The position numbers and the translations under genes are program-made. The notes under the pieces were generated by a model. It was given only the letters and a program-made list of their open reading frames with translations, was not told the origin of the DNA and did no database searches. A stretch of 64,000 nucleotides of DNA from Flavobacterium aquicola (GTDB taxonomy: Bacteria; Bacteroidota; Bacteroidia; Flavobacteriales; Flavobacteriaceae): NCBI RefSeq assembly GCF_003385115.1, contig NZ_QUNI01000011.1, positions 112,308 through 176,307 of the forward strand, read 5' to 3'. Position 1 is the first letter of the stretch. Every line of letters starts with the position of its first letter. Of the stretch, positions 1 to 8,556 are shown piece by piece.

Positions 1-1
1 G

Positions 2-322
2 CGTTTTCCTTCGATAGACCACTGGATGATTGGCCGAGGATTAATTGCTGATCCGTTTTTGCCTAGCATGATAAAAAATAATACTACTGAATACCCTAAG
101 AATAAAATGGAATTATTCAGTGCCTTTCACGATACTTTATATGAAGGTTATAGCGAATCTTTATCGGGGCAAACTCATATTTTGTTGAAAATGCACCATC
201 TGTGGGAGTACTTTTCGGTTATCTTTTCGAATCCTCATAAAGTCCACAAAAACATCAAAAAAGCAAAAAGCATTCGAAATTACGAAGCTACAGTTAAGGA
301 AATTATTGCCAAGGAAAAGTAA
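2..322 (+). CDS. tRNA-dihydrouridine synthase, C-terminal part (gene cut by left edge)
   Basis: This is the end of a Dus-family flavoenzyme, which reduces uridine to dihydrouridine in the D-loop of tRNA. The reading frame is open from base 2 and runs into the stop at 320-322, so the gene begins outside the window. The first visible residues, RFPSIDHWMIGRGLIADPFL, match the conserved Dus segment that closes the FMN-binding TIM barrel. The rest matches the helical C-terminal tRNA-binding part, with H/W-rich helices and a lysine-rich end. The internal ATG at 26 lies inside the conserved domain and is not the real start. The family call is fairly secure; which Dus subtype it is cannot be told from the tail. 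Confidence 0.85.
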   Translation, partial: RFPSIDHWMIGRGLIADPFLPSMIKNNTTEYPKNKMELFSAFHDTLYEGYSESLSGQTHILLKMHHLWEYFSVIFSNPHKVHKNIKKAKSIRNYEATVKEIIAKEK

Positions 323-422
323 CCGCACCAATCCTTAAATCTTATAAGTTTCTGCAATAAATATGTAACGCCTTTGAGTGACTATGCTAATAAATTTGCA
401 TATAATCTTAAACAAAATCGTC

Positions 423-617
423 ATGAACCTAAAAAGATTTTTCGGAGGATTGCTTACTATTCTTGGTATAGCAGGGCTTATTTACACAGCAGTAATATTT
501 GCAGATACATCAGGCGGAACAAGAGATGTTAAATCATTAATTATTTACGGAATCTTAGGAATTGTATTTTTTACTTCGGGAATAAGTTTGGTGCGAACAA
601 CCAAGGACGAATCGTAA
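423..617 (+). CDS. Small two-helix membrane protein, unknown function
   Basis: This 64-residue protein has two hydrophobic segments (about residues 5-25 and 38-56) joined by a short polar loop and followed by a charged tail, so it should be an inner-membrane hairpin. I recognise no named family. I chose the ATG at 423 over the GTG at 378. A TAnnTTTG-type -7 element (TAAATTTG, 391-398) lies between them and would put transcription start after 378, and the protein from 423 begins with a natural short basic N-terminus. It stands alone between the dus gene and the converging TonB-receptor operon. Confidence 0.6.
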   Translation: MNLKRFFGGLLTILGIAGLIYTAVIFADTSGGTRDVKSLIIYGILGIVFFTSGISLVRTTKDES

Positions 618-658
618 AAAAATAAAAAAGGAGTCTGTCGCTAGCAACAACAGACTCC
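615..658 (-). terminator. Terminator of the TonB receptor/TPR operon
   Basis: A 9-bp stem (GGAGTCTGT at 630-638 with ACAGACTCC at 650-658) is followed on the minus strand by a T-rich run (the A-run at 615-629 on the plus strand). It lies just after the minus-strand TonB receptor gene stops at 685 and also closes off the converging small gene ending at 617. Confidence 0.75.
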
Positions 659-684
659 ACAACAAACAAATTAAATTCTGAGAT

Positions 685-2901
685 TTAAAAGTTATAGGTA
701 ATCATTCCTTTGAGGTAAAAAGGGGTTCCTGGCGTAAAATGAATTTCTTCGACAGGTGCAGGTTCATTCTGTAATCGTGATTCGGTGGCAAACTGGGTTT
801 CATTCCATTTGGTATTGAATAAATTTTGAATCGAAATACCAAATATTATCTTTTTATTGTAGGTATAATTTAGATTGCAATCAGCAACAAAATAGCCTTT
901 TGCAACTATCGAATTGTCTTCGTTTGCAGGTCTGTCATCCATATAACGATAACGGATTCCACCCGAAAAGTTTTTCCAATTCTGTAAACTGATTCCGCCT
1001 GTAGTTGTAAATGCTGGTGCCAGCGGAATATAATTCTCTCCTTTTGGGGCGTCAATGCTTCTGGCGTGAGTATAATTTCCATCAAAATCAAAAAACAAAA
1101 AGTCATTCAATTGGTAACGCAAACCTAAATCCAGCCCCATTCTTTTGGTTTTCCCGCTAGTCTCAACAATTCCGGCATCGCCAACATACACAAACTCTTG
1201 CTGTAAATACAAATACCATAAAGCCGAATTAACGATCAATTTTGGAAAAGGCTTCCAAATCGTACCAACATCAGTGCCTATAGCAGTTGGCAAAATTTCC
1301 TCTCCGCTATTCGCAACCACAACTCTGGTATCATTGGAGTGAAATCCCATCCCTGATTTTACAAAAAACTGTAAATCGTTATTTTCAGAATAAATGAAAT
1401 TTAACTTGGGAGAAATTTTTACCTTATCCTGAGTTTGTGGTTCATAATTAACCTGTAGTTTGTCCAAATAATTGAATTTAAAATAATCCAATCGAACCGC
1501 AGGATTTATAATCAGCTTGCCCAAAGTAATTTCGGTATTCAAATAAGTAAACATATTCGATTGATCGATATCGCCTAATTTTATTTGTTCCAAAGTGGTA
1601 TTTCGGTTTACTGTGTGTGATAATTCGGTATCTTTTGTCTGATCGTTGCGGACACCAACACCAACTTGGTATAAAACTTCGGTTTCACCATAAAGATGCT
1701 TGTTATTCAATTCAGCATTTATCCCATAAATATTCCTGTCTTCTTTTTGACGAATTTGGTCGCCATTTATTGGATCTTCCAAGAAAAATGTAAAATTCGA
1801 GTACAGTTCAAATTGATAATTGCTGTAAAAAGTATTCGCTTTCAAGAAAGTATTTGCATCTATTGATTTATTTATCGCGACATTAAAATTAGTTCGGGAA
1901 GTATTTCCTCCTTCGGTATCATCAACCGAGCCAAATCTAGAAATTGTCCCTTCATCAACCAATCGCTGTGGAATTTGTCCGGAAGCATCCCATTTGCTTG
2001 AAAAGCGCGAACCTAAAATAGAAACAGTACTATTATCATCCAAAACAGCAGAATATTTACCTAAAATATTAATTCGGTTAAAATTTTGAGGCGAATCAAA
2101 CGGACCGTCAGTCATAATATATTCGGTTGCCAAATAAGCACTCTGCATTTTTTGCTTACCCAATAAATCAAATAAACCGATGGTTCTAAAAGTATTGAAC
2201 TGACCAATTTCAACACCAATACTACTGTTTTCCAGTTTATCCTTGGTTTTAAAATCAACATAACCCGCCGTGTTAAAATCACCCTTAGTGGCATAATACG
2301 TTCCCTTTCCGAAATCTATTTTGTCGACAGTTTCCGGAATTACAAAATGCAAATCCGAATAGCCTTGCCCGTGCGCATGAGAAACCATATTTACTGGTAT
2401 TCCATCAACCGAAAGTGCTACATCAGTTCCATGATCCACATCAAATCCTCTCAAAAACATCTGCTCCGCTTTGCCTCCGCCCGCATGCTGACCTATAAAC
2501 AAACCAGGAACTTTACGCAATATTTCCTGTGTGGAATTGACAGGCGAAGTTTCCAAATCAATCTTGGTAATCACATTCATAGCCGACAATTTTGGCTGGA
2601 TGATAACTTCTGATAATTGAAAACTATCCGCTTCAAGAGTAATCAAAACCGTATCATTGGTTATTGTATAAGTTGTCTTTTTATAACCCAAAGCACTGAT
2701 TTTCAAAATATTTTCGGCAGTTGTTTTTTCGATGCTAAAGACACCCAACTCATTAGTATGCGCATGACTTTCAGAGGTGGTATTTAGTACATACGCATTT
2801 TCTATTGGGTGCCCGAAAGCATCAATAATTTTTCCATTTACAGTTTGGGCGTGAGAATACAAGCCAATAAAAGCGATTAGAATCAACAGCGTTTTTTTCA
2901 T
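685..2901 (-). CDS. TonB-dependent outer-membrane receptor
   Basis: This 738-residue protein is a TonB-dependent transporter of the Bacteroidota type. After a signal peptide (about residues 1-18, ending SHAQ) comes a carboxypeptidase-regulatory-like beta domain (about 20-90). A plug domain follows (about 100-220, with the conserved REILRKVPGLFIGQHAGG and LRGFD segments), then a long beta barrel ending in an aromatic C-terminal strand (ITYNF). The plug contains His-rich stretches (SHAHTNE, SHAHGQG), which could hint at a metal or metal-complex ligand, but this is inference. It is the last gene of a minus-strand group behind a TPR lipoprotein (9-base gap) and two DUF4331 proteins. The divergent ECF sigma/anti-sigma pair may regulate the group. 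Confidence 0.88.
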   Translation of the reverse strand: MKKTLLILIAFIGLYSHAQTVNGKIIDAFGHPIENAYVLNTTSESHAHTNELGVFSIEKTTAENILKISALGYKKTTYTITNDTVLITLEADSFQLSEVIIQPKLSAMNVITKIDLETSPVNSTQEILRKVPGLFIGQHAGGGKAEQMFLRGFDVDHGTDVALSVDGIPVNMVSHAHGQGYSDLHFVIPETVDKIDFGKGTYYATKGDFNTAGYVDFKTKDKLENSSIGVEIGQFNTFRTIGLFDLLGKQKMQSAYLATEYIMTDGPFDSPQNFNRINILGKYSAVLDDNSTVSILGSRFSSKWDASGQIPQRLVDEGTISRFGSVDDTEGGNTSRTNFNVAINKSIDANTFLKANTFYSNYQFELYSNFTFFLEDPINGDQIRQKEDRNIYGINAELNNKHLYGETEVLYQVGVGVRNDQTKDTELSHTVNRNTTLEQIKLGDIDQSNMFTYLNTEITLGKLIINPAVRLDYFKFNYLDKLQVNYEPQTQDKVKISPKLNFIYSENNDLQFFVKSGMGFHSNDTRVVVANSGEEILPTAIGTDVGTIWKPFPKLIVNSALWYLYLQQEFVYVGDAGIVETSGKTKRMGLDLGLRYQLNDFLFFDFDGNYTHARSIDAPKGENYIPLAPAFTTTGGISLQNWKNFSGGIRYRYMDDRPANEDNSIVAKGYFVADCNLNYTYNKKIIFGISIQNLFNTKWNETQFATESRLQNEPAPVEEIHFTPGTPFYLKGMITYNF

Positions 2902-2910
2902 AGGGGAATT

Positions 2911-4206
2911 TTATAATTGAATAATTTTAGTTTCAAAATTCGGACCTAATTCGTAAGTACTCTTTAGAAGTTCTTTCTTAATAGACGGAATTTTTTCGCT
3001 AAAATTATTCGATTTATAAATAGCTGCTAAGTGGTATTGCACTCTGGGCTCAAAGGATTTCCCAGCCACATGGCTTTGAGCAATTTCCAGCGCTTTTTTA
3101 ACATTTCCAACATTATAATACGACCATGCTAATAAATCATACGAATCTGGTGTTGGTCTGTGATCCACTTCTATTTTAGCAATTTCTAATGCTTTTGGAG
3201 CTGTTTCTTTTTTATCTGCGAATAATAAAACATTGTATTTGTTGTACATAGCACCGTAATTATTAGTTTTCAGCATTGCAAAATACGCAGCTGTATTTAT
3301 ATTTTCTTCGGCAGAATTCCCTTCATACTGCGCAATCTGGGCTTTCAGCAGATAAAAATCGGGCGTGTTATGTGTTTTGGAAATTGTTTCAATTATTCTT
3401 TTTGCTTCGGCAGTATTTCTTTCGTGCGAAAAAACAATCCATGCAATTCCTTTTAACGCATAGAAATAATTTGGATCTAATTTCAATGTCTGTAAATAAC
3501 TATTATAAGAGTCTTGAATACGCCCTGCGTGACCATAAAAATCGCCCAAATTAGAGTAAGACCAAATTCGCAGTGTTTTATTGTCTTCTTTTTCGGCAAT
3601 CGTTCTGGCTTTCTCCATAAATTGTATGGCTGTTGGTAAATCGCCTTTGTGATCGTTCCATTTAGCAATCCGAATTAAATAATCATAATCATTAAAGTCT
3701 TTGATCGCTTCAAGATTTTTGACTGCTTCATCGTAATTTCCCAGCTCCATATGCACATCAAAAAGTAATTTTTGAGTTTCTTTTTTTCCTTCACCAATTG
3801 CAAAAGCCTTATTAGCCAAAACTAAAGCTTCTTTAAAACGATGCTGTGAAATATAATTTCTGGCCAAAGAACGCAAAGTTCCTACTCTGCCGTAATTATT
3901 GGCTTTATTGGCTTCTTCTAGAAGCGCTTCTGTTTTATACAAATTTTCAATGGCTCCAGTATATTCAAAAATTGTAGCATAATTGGTTGCTAATTGTCCC
4001 AAATAAGTACTTTGATTTGGAGCTCTATCTAATTTATCTTCCCAAAAAACAATTTCTTTGTGAGCTAAATCAAGTGATTTATTATCTATTAAATTCAAAT
4101 ATTGATCATAATCGTCAGCATTTGTAATTTGATCACTTGGTTTATTACTACAGCTTGCTAGCGCTATAACAAGTAACAATACCAAAATGTTTTTGACTGT
4201 TTTCAT
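2911..4206 (-). CDS. TPR-repeat lipoprotein
   Basis: This 431-residue lipoprotein has a type II signal peptide with lipobox LASC (Cys about residue 20), followed by a chain of helical tetratricopeptide-like repeats through most of its length (for example the segments around GNYDEAVKNLEAI and YNVGNVKKALEIA). TPR proteins serve as protein-binding scaffolds, and this one would sit on the periplasmic face of a membrane. It is 9 bases upstream of the TonB receptor gene and downstream of the DUF4331 genes, so it probably supports the same envelope process. The exact role is unknown. Confidence 0.75.
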   Translation of the reverse strand: MKTVKNILVLLLVIALASCSNKPSDQITNADDYDQYLNLIDNKSLDLAHKEIVFWEDKLDRAPNQSTYLGQLATNYATIFEYTGAIENLYKTEALLEEANKANNYGRVGTLRSLARNYISQHRFKEALVLANKAFAIGEGKKETQKLLFDVHMELGNYDEAVKNLEAIKDFNDYDYLIRIAKWNDHKGDLPTAIQFMEKARTIAEKEDNKTLRIWSYSNLGDFYGHAGRIQDSYNSYLQTLKLDPNYFYALKGIAWIVFSHERNTAEAKRIIETISKTHNTPDFYLLKAQIAQYEGNSAEENINTAAYFAMLKTNNYGAMYNKYNVLLFADKKETAPKALEIAKIEVDHRPTPDSYDLLAWSYYNVGNVKKALEIAQSHVAGKSFEPRVQYHLAAIYKSNNFSEKIPSIKKELLKSTYELGPNFETKIIQL

Positions 4207-4234
4207 AATAACTTATTTGTTTGTTGTTGAAAAT

Positions 4235-4271
4235 AAAAACAGAACAAGCAGTAGGAACCTGTTCTGTTTTT
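4235..4271 (-). terminator. Intra-cluster terminator/attenuator after the DUF4331 lipoprotein
   Basis: A 12-bp perfect stem (AAAAACAGAACA at 4235-4246 with TGTTCTGTTTTT at 4260-4271) lies between the DUF4331-like lipoprotein gene (stop at 4279) and the TPR gene (start at 4206). On the minus strand it ends in a T-run. It may let the two DUF4331 genes be expressed at higher levels than the downstream TPR and TonB genes. Confidence 0.7.
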
Positions 4272-4278
4272 AATAAAA

Positions 4279-4836
4279 TTACCAAGCTGTTGCTAAATAT
4301 GGAAAATTGGTTCCAAATGCTATATCATTAGCATCAACGTGATCTGAAGTCAATTGAGGATTTGAAGTTCCGGCTGAACCGCCAAAAATCAATAACAATT
4401 CAACATCAATTACATCATCAGCCAAAGCTCTTCCTGTTAGAACATTTGTCCCATCAAAAAAAGTGGTCTTTTTAGTCGTAGATACATTCAGTACATCTGT
4501 AGCCAAAAGTCCTGTAAACGCAGCAGCTGATTGTCCCAAAGCATTCATATCATAAGCTGGATTCAAAGCCATCAGTCTCGATTGAAAAATCGATTGATAT
4601 TTGCTCCCCATAGCGGATGGAATAGCGGCATTAAAATCATCTTTTGGCTGTCCAGATGCAATAAAAACAGTGTTTATTGCTGGCCTGGCCATTTGATCCT
4701 GCTGTACATATGTTCCGGAAAAATCCATCATTTCGTTTCCTGTATTAGTATTATTGTCATCGTTATTATCACAATTTGCAGAAACCAATGCTACTGCAAG
4801 TGCGATTGTCATCATTTTTAATTTATTCGTTTTCAT
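4279..4836 (-). CDS. Short DUF4331-like lipoprotein
   Basis: This 185-residue secreted protein has a short signal sequence with a Cys just after it (SANC, about residue 22) and an Asp/Asn-rich linker, typical of Bacteroidota surface lipoproteins. The rest (TGRALADDVIDVELLLIFGG and LTSDHVDANDIAFGTNFPYL) matches the C-terminal region of DUF4331 proteins, whereas the gene 32 bases upstream carries the N-terminal type region. The pair may be a split or specialised duplicate of a DUF4331 protein. The biochemical function of DUF4331 is not established. Asp- and His-rich motifs suggest metal or calcium binding, which is only a guess. Confidence 0.65.
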   Translation of the reverse strand: MKTNKLKMMTIALAVALVSANCDNNDDNNTNTGNEMMDFSGTYVQQDQMARPAINTVFIASGQPKDDFNAAIPSAMGSKYQSIFQSRLMALNPAYDMNALGQSAAAFTGLLATDVLNVSTTKKTTFFDGTNVLTGRALADDVIDVELLLIFGGSAGTSNPQLTSDHVDANDIAFGTNFPYLATAW

Positions 4837-4867
4837 ACTATTATCTTTTAGTTTTTAATACTATTTC

Positions 4868-5518
4868 TTATTGTTTTTTCTTAGTTTCAGCCCAAACGTT
4901 CAAAGTTCCTGAACCTCCCAGCATTGCTTTTGGCACTTCAACAACAACCGACAAAACATTTGTACCTGCAAAAGTGTCTATGCCCGGATTATTGAATCCA
5001 GTTGCAGTTCCTCCTAAAATTTTCTGGAATTGACCTAAATCAAAGAAAAATGGATCGTCTCTTGGTCCTGCAAAAAACTTCATTCCGTTTTTAGAAGCTG
5101 TTACCGGATTCATTTTATAAGTAGAAATTGCAACGTCTCCAGAAGCTTTACTTACATCTATTGAACTGCTTTTCCCTGTCATCGAAGGTTTATAAGGTCC
5201 GAAGAAATACATTTTATCACCTCTTTTTATAGCCTGAATTACTAGATCTTCAACATTATCGCCTGTATTGTCAATATTGACTTCGATCATCACATTTTCA
5301 TTAAATACGGCTTCAGCTGTTTTGTTAGGAGATAACAATCCTTGGGTATTAACAGCAAAAACTAAATTATTGGTATCCTGCCCCTGAAAAGTGAACATGT
5401 CTGTAATGTCTGCCGCATTACCGGTCACTGAAGGCGCATCAATGTGATCCGCCGCAATTAGAACTAATCCTGACACAGCCAAGAATGAAAGTCCTAATAC
5501 TAATTTTGATTTTTTCAT
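4868..5518 (-). CDS. DUF4331 family secreted protein
   Basis: The protein (216 residues from the chosen start) has a signal peptide and then the DUF4331 hallmark ADHIDAP followed by ADITDMFTF. It lacks the long C-terminal half of full-length family members; a similar part is in the next gene. I chose the ATG at 5518 because the protein then begins with MKKSKLVLGLS, a typical signal peptide; the ATG at 5557 adds 13 residues that would disturb it. It is the first gene of the minus-strand envelope cluster and diverges from the ECF sigma gene at 5747, which suggests control by that sigma factor. The function of the family is unknown. Confidence 0.75.
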   Translation of the reverse strand: MKKSKLVLGLSFLAVSGLVLIAADHIDAPSVTGNAADITDMFTFQGQDTNNLVFAVNTQGLLSPNKTAEAVFNENVMIEVNIDNTGDNVEDLVIQAIKRGDKMYFFGPYKPSMTGKSSSIDVSKASGDVAISTYKMNPVTASKNGMKFFAGPRDDPFFFDLGQFQKILGGTATGFNNPGIDTFAGTNVLSVVVEVPKAMLGGSGTLNVWAETKKKQ

Positions 5519-5717
5519 TTTATTATAATTTAAAAGGTTATAAAAGCATTTACGCAATTGGCTTGCTTTTGGTTTTAAAAAATCAAAAAAAAAGTTAAAA
5601 TAAATTTCAACCGATTGATTATCATCGTTTTAAAATTTTAAAAAATATTAAATTTTAAAATCAGATTTATTTATTTTCGATAATTATTAAAAATGTCAGG
5701 AATTGAAATGATTTGTA

Positions 5718-5725
5718 TATGTTTG
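5718..5725 (+). promoter_or_regulatory. Bacteroidota -7 promoter element for the ECF sigma gene
   Basis: The octamer TATGTTTG fits the Bacteroidota -7 consensus TAnnTTTG and lies 21 bases before the ATG of the sigma factor gene. I do not see a well-spaced -33 TTG, so this is a partial promoter match. Confidence 0.4.
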
Positions 5726-5746
5726 TAATTCACAAATCCATACACC

Positions 5747-6277
5747 ATGACGCAAGAAGAATTATTAGTTTTAATTTACAGTAAGGATGAAAAAGCTTTT
5801 ACGCATTTATACGATATGTATTCTAAAAGTTTGTTTGCAGTCATCAATACTTTAGTCAAAAATCGAGAAGAAGCCGAAGATGTTTTACAGGAAGTTTTTG
5901 TTAAAATCTGGAAGAATATCGATTCATATCACGAAAGCAAAGGGCGTTTTTACACTTGGATAATTAATATTGCACGCAATACATCTATAGATAAACTTCG
6001 TTCCAAAAATTTTAATAACAGTCAAAAAAACCTTTCTTCGGATAATTTCGTAAATCTATTAGACGACAGCAATAAACTGTCTCATAAGATTGACGCTATC
6101 GGAATTCAGGAATTTGTAAAAAAACTTAAACCCAAGTGTATACAGATTATCGATCTGTTATTTTTTAAAGGATATACACAGCAAGAAGCTTCGGAAGAAT
6201 TAGAAATTCCTTTGGGAACTGTTAAAACACAAAACAGAAATTGCATTAACGATTTACGACTTTATTTAAAATTATAA
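5747..6277 (+). CDS. ECF-type RNA polymerase sigma factor
   Basis: This 176-residue sigma-70 family protein has region 2 at about residues 20-90 (including EEAEDVLQEVFVKIWKNI and FYTWIINIARNTSIDKLRS) and region 4 at about 115-170 (LLFFKGYTQQEASEELEIPLGTVKTQNRN, given here as the helix-turn-helix span). It would direct RNA polymerase to envelope genes. Its stop overlaps the start of the next gene (TAATG), which encodes a membrane anti-sigma factor, so the two are translationally coupled. The divergently transcribed DUF4331/TPR/TonB group is the obvious candidate regulon. The arrangement resembles SigK/RskA-type pairs. Confidence 0.9.
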   Translation: MTQEELLVLIYSKDEKAFTHLYDMYSKSLFAVINTLVKNREEAEDVLQEVFVKIWKNIDSYHESKGRFYTWIINIARNTSIDKLRSKNFNNSQKNLSSDNFVNLLDDSNKLSHKIDAIGIQEFVKKLKPKCIQIIDLLFFKGYTQQEASEELEIPLGTVKTQNRNCINDLRLYLKL

Positions 6278-7065
6278 TGGATACAAAAAAATATATAGAC
6301 TCCGGAATTTTAGAGCTTTATGTTTATGGTTTGCTTAGCGAAACAGAAAATATAGAGATTGCTGCTTTGGCAAAAGAGTACAGTGAAATAAACGATGAAA
6401 TTATTTCAATCGAGAAAGCTATTGTGGCCTTATCTTCGACTTTTTCTCCATTTCATTCGGTTGCTAATTATGAAAAAATTAAAGCCAAATTAGAACTGAA
6501 ACATGGGAAAATAGTCGAAATGACTCCGCCAAAATCAAAATATACTTATATCGGCTGGGCTGCCGCTGTAGTTTTATTATTAGGCATTGGCTATCAATAT
6601 CAGCAGCTCAATGAGACCAACAATCAAGTAGTTGAAATAAATTCTGAAAAAGAAAATCTGATTAAAACAGTAGATTCATTAGGTATAAAAAACAAAACTA
6701 TCGAAACGAGTCTGGCTGTCATTCGTGATCCAAAAAATACTGTAGTAAGCTTGGGCGGGCAGACTGTCTCCCCTGCTTCATTCGCAAAAATATACTGGAA
6801 TAAAGAAACCAAAGCTGTATATGTAGATGCATCGGGTCTGCCGAAACCACCAAAAGGAAAGGTTTACCAAGTATGGGCTTTGAAATTAGCACCAGTTTTA
6901 ACACCTACAAGCATTGGATTACTGGCAAATTTCGATGCTAACGACCAAAAAATATTCGAAGTCAGCGATACTGGTTTTGCCGAAGCTTTTGGAATAACAT
7001 TAGAACCAGAAGGCGGAAGTCCTTCACCAACAATGGAGCAGTTATATACTTTAGGAAAAGTTTAA
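6277..7065 (+). CDS. RskA-type membrane anti-sigma factor
   Basis: This 262-residue protein has an N-terminal cytoplasmic domain resembling anti-sigma domains (residues 1-85, with DSGILELYVYGLLSE near the start). A single transmembrane helix (about 90-108) and a short coiled stretch follow, then a periplasmic domain like the C-terminal part of anti-sigma-K factor RskA (about 145-262; conserved WNKETKAVYVDASGLPKPP and YQVWAL). It should hold the sigma factor at the membrane and release it on an envelope signal. It overlaps the sigma gene by one base. The Gly/Ser/Pro-rich end with LEPEGGS is typical of the family. Confidence 0.85.
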   Translation: MDTKKYIDSGILELYVYGLLSETENIEIAALAKEYSEINDEIISIEKAIVALSSTFSPFHSVANYEKIKAKLELKHGKIVEMTPPKSKYTYIGWAAAVVLLLGIGYQYQQLNETNNQVVEINSEKENLIKTVDSLGIKNKTIETSLAVIRDPKNTVVSLGGQTVSPASFAKIYWNKETKAVYVDASGLPKPPKGKVYQVWALKLAPVLTPTSIGLLANFDANDQKIFEVSDTGFAEAFGITLEPEGGSPSPTMEQLYTLGKV

Positions 7066-7093
7066 AAGAAGAATATTTTTTTCTAACACAAAT

Positions 7094-7123
7094 AAAAAAG
7101 GTTCAAATAATTGAACCTTTTTT
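7094..7123. terminator. Bidirectional terminator between anti-sigma and gpx genes
   Basis: A 13-bp perfect stem (AAAAAAGGTTCAA at 7094-7106 with TTGAACCTTTTTT at 7111-7123) with a 4-base loop lies between two converging genes. It has A/T tails on both sides, so it can terminate both. Confidence 0.85.
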
Positions 7124-7147
7124 ATTTTAATCGATAAGAACAACAAA

Positions 7148-7693
7148 TTAAGCCTTAATCCAATTCACCACTTCTGGGTCTGTTGGTAATGTTTTTGGCG
7201 AAATTACTTTTACTAATTCTCCTTTTTCATTGATAAGGTACTTTTGAAAATTCCATTTTACTTCAGAATCTTCCAATCCATTTTTAGATTTTTGAGTCAA
7301 AAACTGATAAACGGCACACATATCGTCCCCTTTTACTGAAACCTTATCCATCATAGGAAAGGTAACTCCATAGTTTAACTGACAAAAACTAGCAATTTCT
7401 TCATTGGTCCCCGGCTCCTGTGAAGCAAAATTATTGGCTGGAAAACCAACAATCACAAAACCTTTGGAAGCATATTCTTTATATAAAGCTTCCAGATCTT
7501 TATACTGAGGTGTCAATCCGCATTTTGAAGCAGTATTGACGATCATTACCTTTTTCCCTTTTAAAGTGGCGAAATCAAAAGTTTTGCCATTAAGATCTTC
7601 TACTTTAAATTGATAAATATTTTGTTTCACTTGTGCCTGAATTTGAATATTAAAAAGGAACATTACACAGAAAGCAGCTATTATTTTTTTCAT
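7148..7693 (-). CDS. Glutathione peroxidase family protein, exported
   Basis: This 181-residue thiol peroxidase of the GPx fold has a signal peptide (about residues 1-20, ending IQAQ), so it acts in the periplasm. The peroxidatic residue lies in NTASKCGLT and is cysteine, not selenocysteine. The conserved FPANNFASQEPGTNEEI (with Gln and Asn) and the WNFQKYL tryptophan of the catalytic tetrad are present. Bacterial Cys-GPx enzymes generally reduce peroxides using thioredoxin. It is monocistronic. A TAnnTTTG element on the minus strand (7720-7727) lies 27 bases upstream, and a terminator follows the gene. Confidence 0.9.
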   Translation of the reverse strand: MKKIIAAFCVMFLFNIQIQAQVKQNIYQFKVEDLNGKTFDFATLKGKKVMIVNTASKCGLTPQYKDLEALYKEYASKGFVIVGFPANNFASQEPGTNEEIASFCQLNYGVTFPMMDKVSVKGDDMCAVYQFLTQKSKNGLEDSEVKWNFQKYLINEKGELVKVISPKTLPTDPEVVNWIKA

Positions 7694-7780
7694 GGTTTTT
7701 ATTTTGATATAAAATTAAACAAATATATCTATTATTAGCCACTATTTTAAAATTGAGTTAGGAACAGAAATTGTCGGGCA

Positions 7781-7925
7781 TAAAAAAAAGAGGTTTAAAA
7801 GAAAAACCTCTTTTAATCGATAATTTTTATAAGATTCCCCCATGTAATTTGTTTCCCTAAACCTAACCTACTAAATCTATAAAAAATTACAAATCTATAA
7901 AAATTATCTTTTTTTGAATAGATGA
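7781..7925 (-). ncRNA. Putative small RNA, unit 1 (related to unit 2)
   Basis: On the minus strand a TAnnTTTG element (7927-7934 in plus coordinates) is followed by about 140 bases without a convincing ORF. They end in an 11-bp terminator stem (AAAAGAGGTTT at 7786-7796 with AAACCTCTTTT at 7804-7814) and a U-tract. The stretch before the terminator shares GAAT(A)CTTATAAAAATTATC and a GTTAGGTTTAG-like segment with a second unit about 350 bases upstream. No known RNA family was recognised by eye; the call rests on promoter, terminator and duplication. Confidence 0.4.
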
Positions 7926-8240
7926 CCAAATATACAATTTAAAATAACTGCTTAATTTAAAAAGCATATTTTATCGATAAAATACATATTATTTATTTAA
8001 ATATAATCTTAATCCTAATAAAAAATAGTCTATCAACACAAAAAACAATATAATTTGTAAGTAAAATTAGCTATTTACAAATCAAACAAATCGCATAAGT
8101 ATCTAAAAACAAGAAAGATATAACACAAAAAAGGTTATAAGGATACTGTTTTTAATACCACATTTACACGATGCTAATTAAATTTGCTCATTTGATTCAT
8201 TTCGATGTTCCAAATTCTGAATAATTTTGTTCTAAGATTT

Positions 8241-8355
8241 ACAAAAAAAAGATGCTCCAAAGTGGAGCATCTTAACAAACAAAATGGATAATTTTATAAG
8301 TATTCAACCTTAATCTAACTAACTGTAAAAAACCATGAAAATAACCTACTAACTT
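8241..8355 (-). ncRNA. Putative small RNA, unit 2 (related to unit 1)
   Basis: The minus strand carries a GTTAGTTAGATTAAGGTT segment, then GAATACTTATAAAATTATC, then a strong terminator (AAGATGCTCCA at 8249-8259 with TGGAGCATCTT at 8263-8273, followed by eight T on the minus strand). The order and sequence parallel unit 1 at 7781-7925. The 5' end is a guess; only a weak -7 match (TATCTTTA) is visible near 8360. No ORF longer than a few dozen codons is present. Confidence 0.35.
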
Positions 8356-8504
8356 TTAAAGATATGTTACTCATAATATTATCTGTAATCAGACATTTCA
8401 ATTATCGTGCCATTAATCTATAAAAACTAATATTATATCGCTTAAAAACATTAAATTAAATAAATAGTAAGCTTTAACCTTCTTTTTAATATTGTCTTCA
8501 AATA

Positions 8505-8533
8505 AAAAAGACCAATCATAGATTGGCCTTTTT
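8505..8533 (-). terminator. Terminator of ccsBA
   Basis: The stem pairs CCAATC (8512-8517) with GATTGG (8521-8526), extended by AAAAAG/CTTTTT beyond one mismatch. It has a 3-base loop and a T-rich tail on the minus strand, and lies 24 bases after the stop of the cytochrome c biogenesis gene. Confidence 0.75.
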
Positions 8534-8556
8534 AAAATTTAAATTAATTTTTATAA

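Noticed and set aside
1145..1342. ORFs on the opposite strand of the TonB receptor gene (also 2347-2613)
   Set aside because: They lie fully inside a well-supported gene and show no domain or signal; they are shadow frames.
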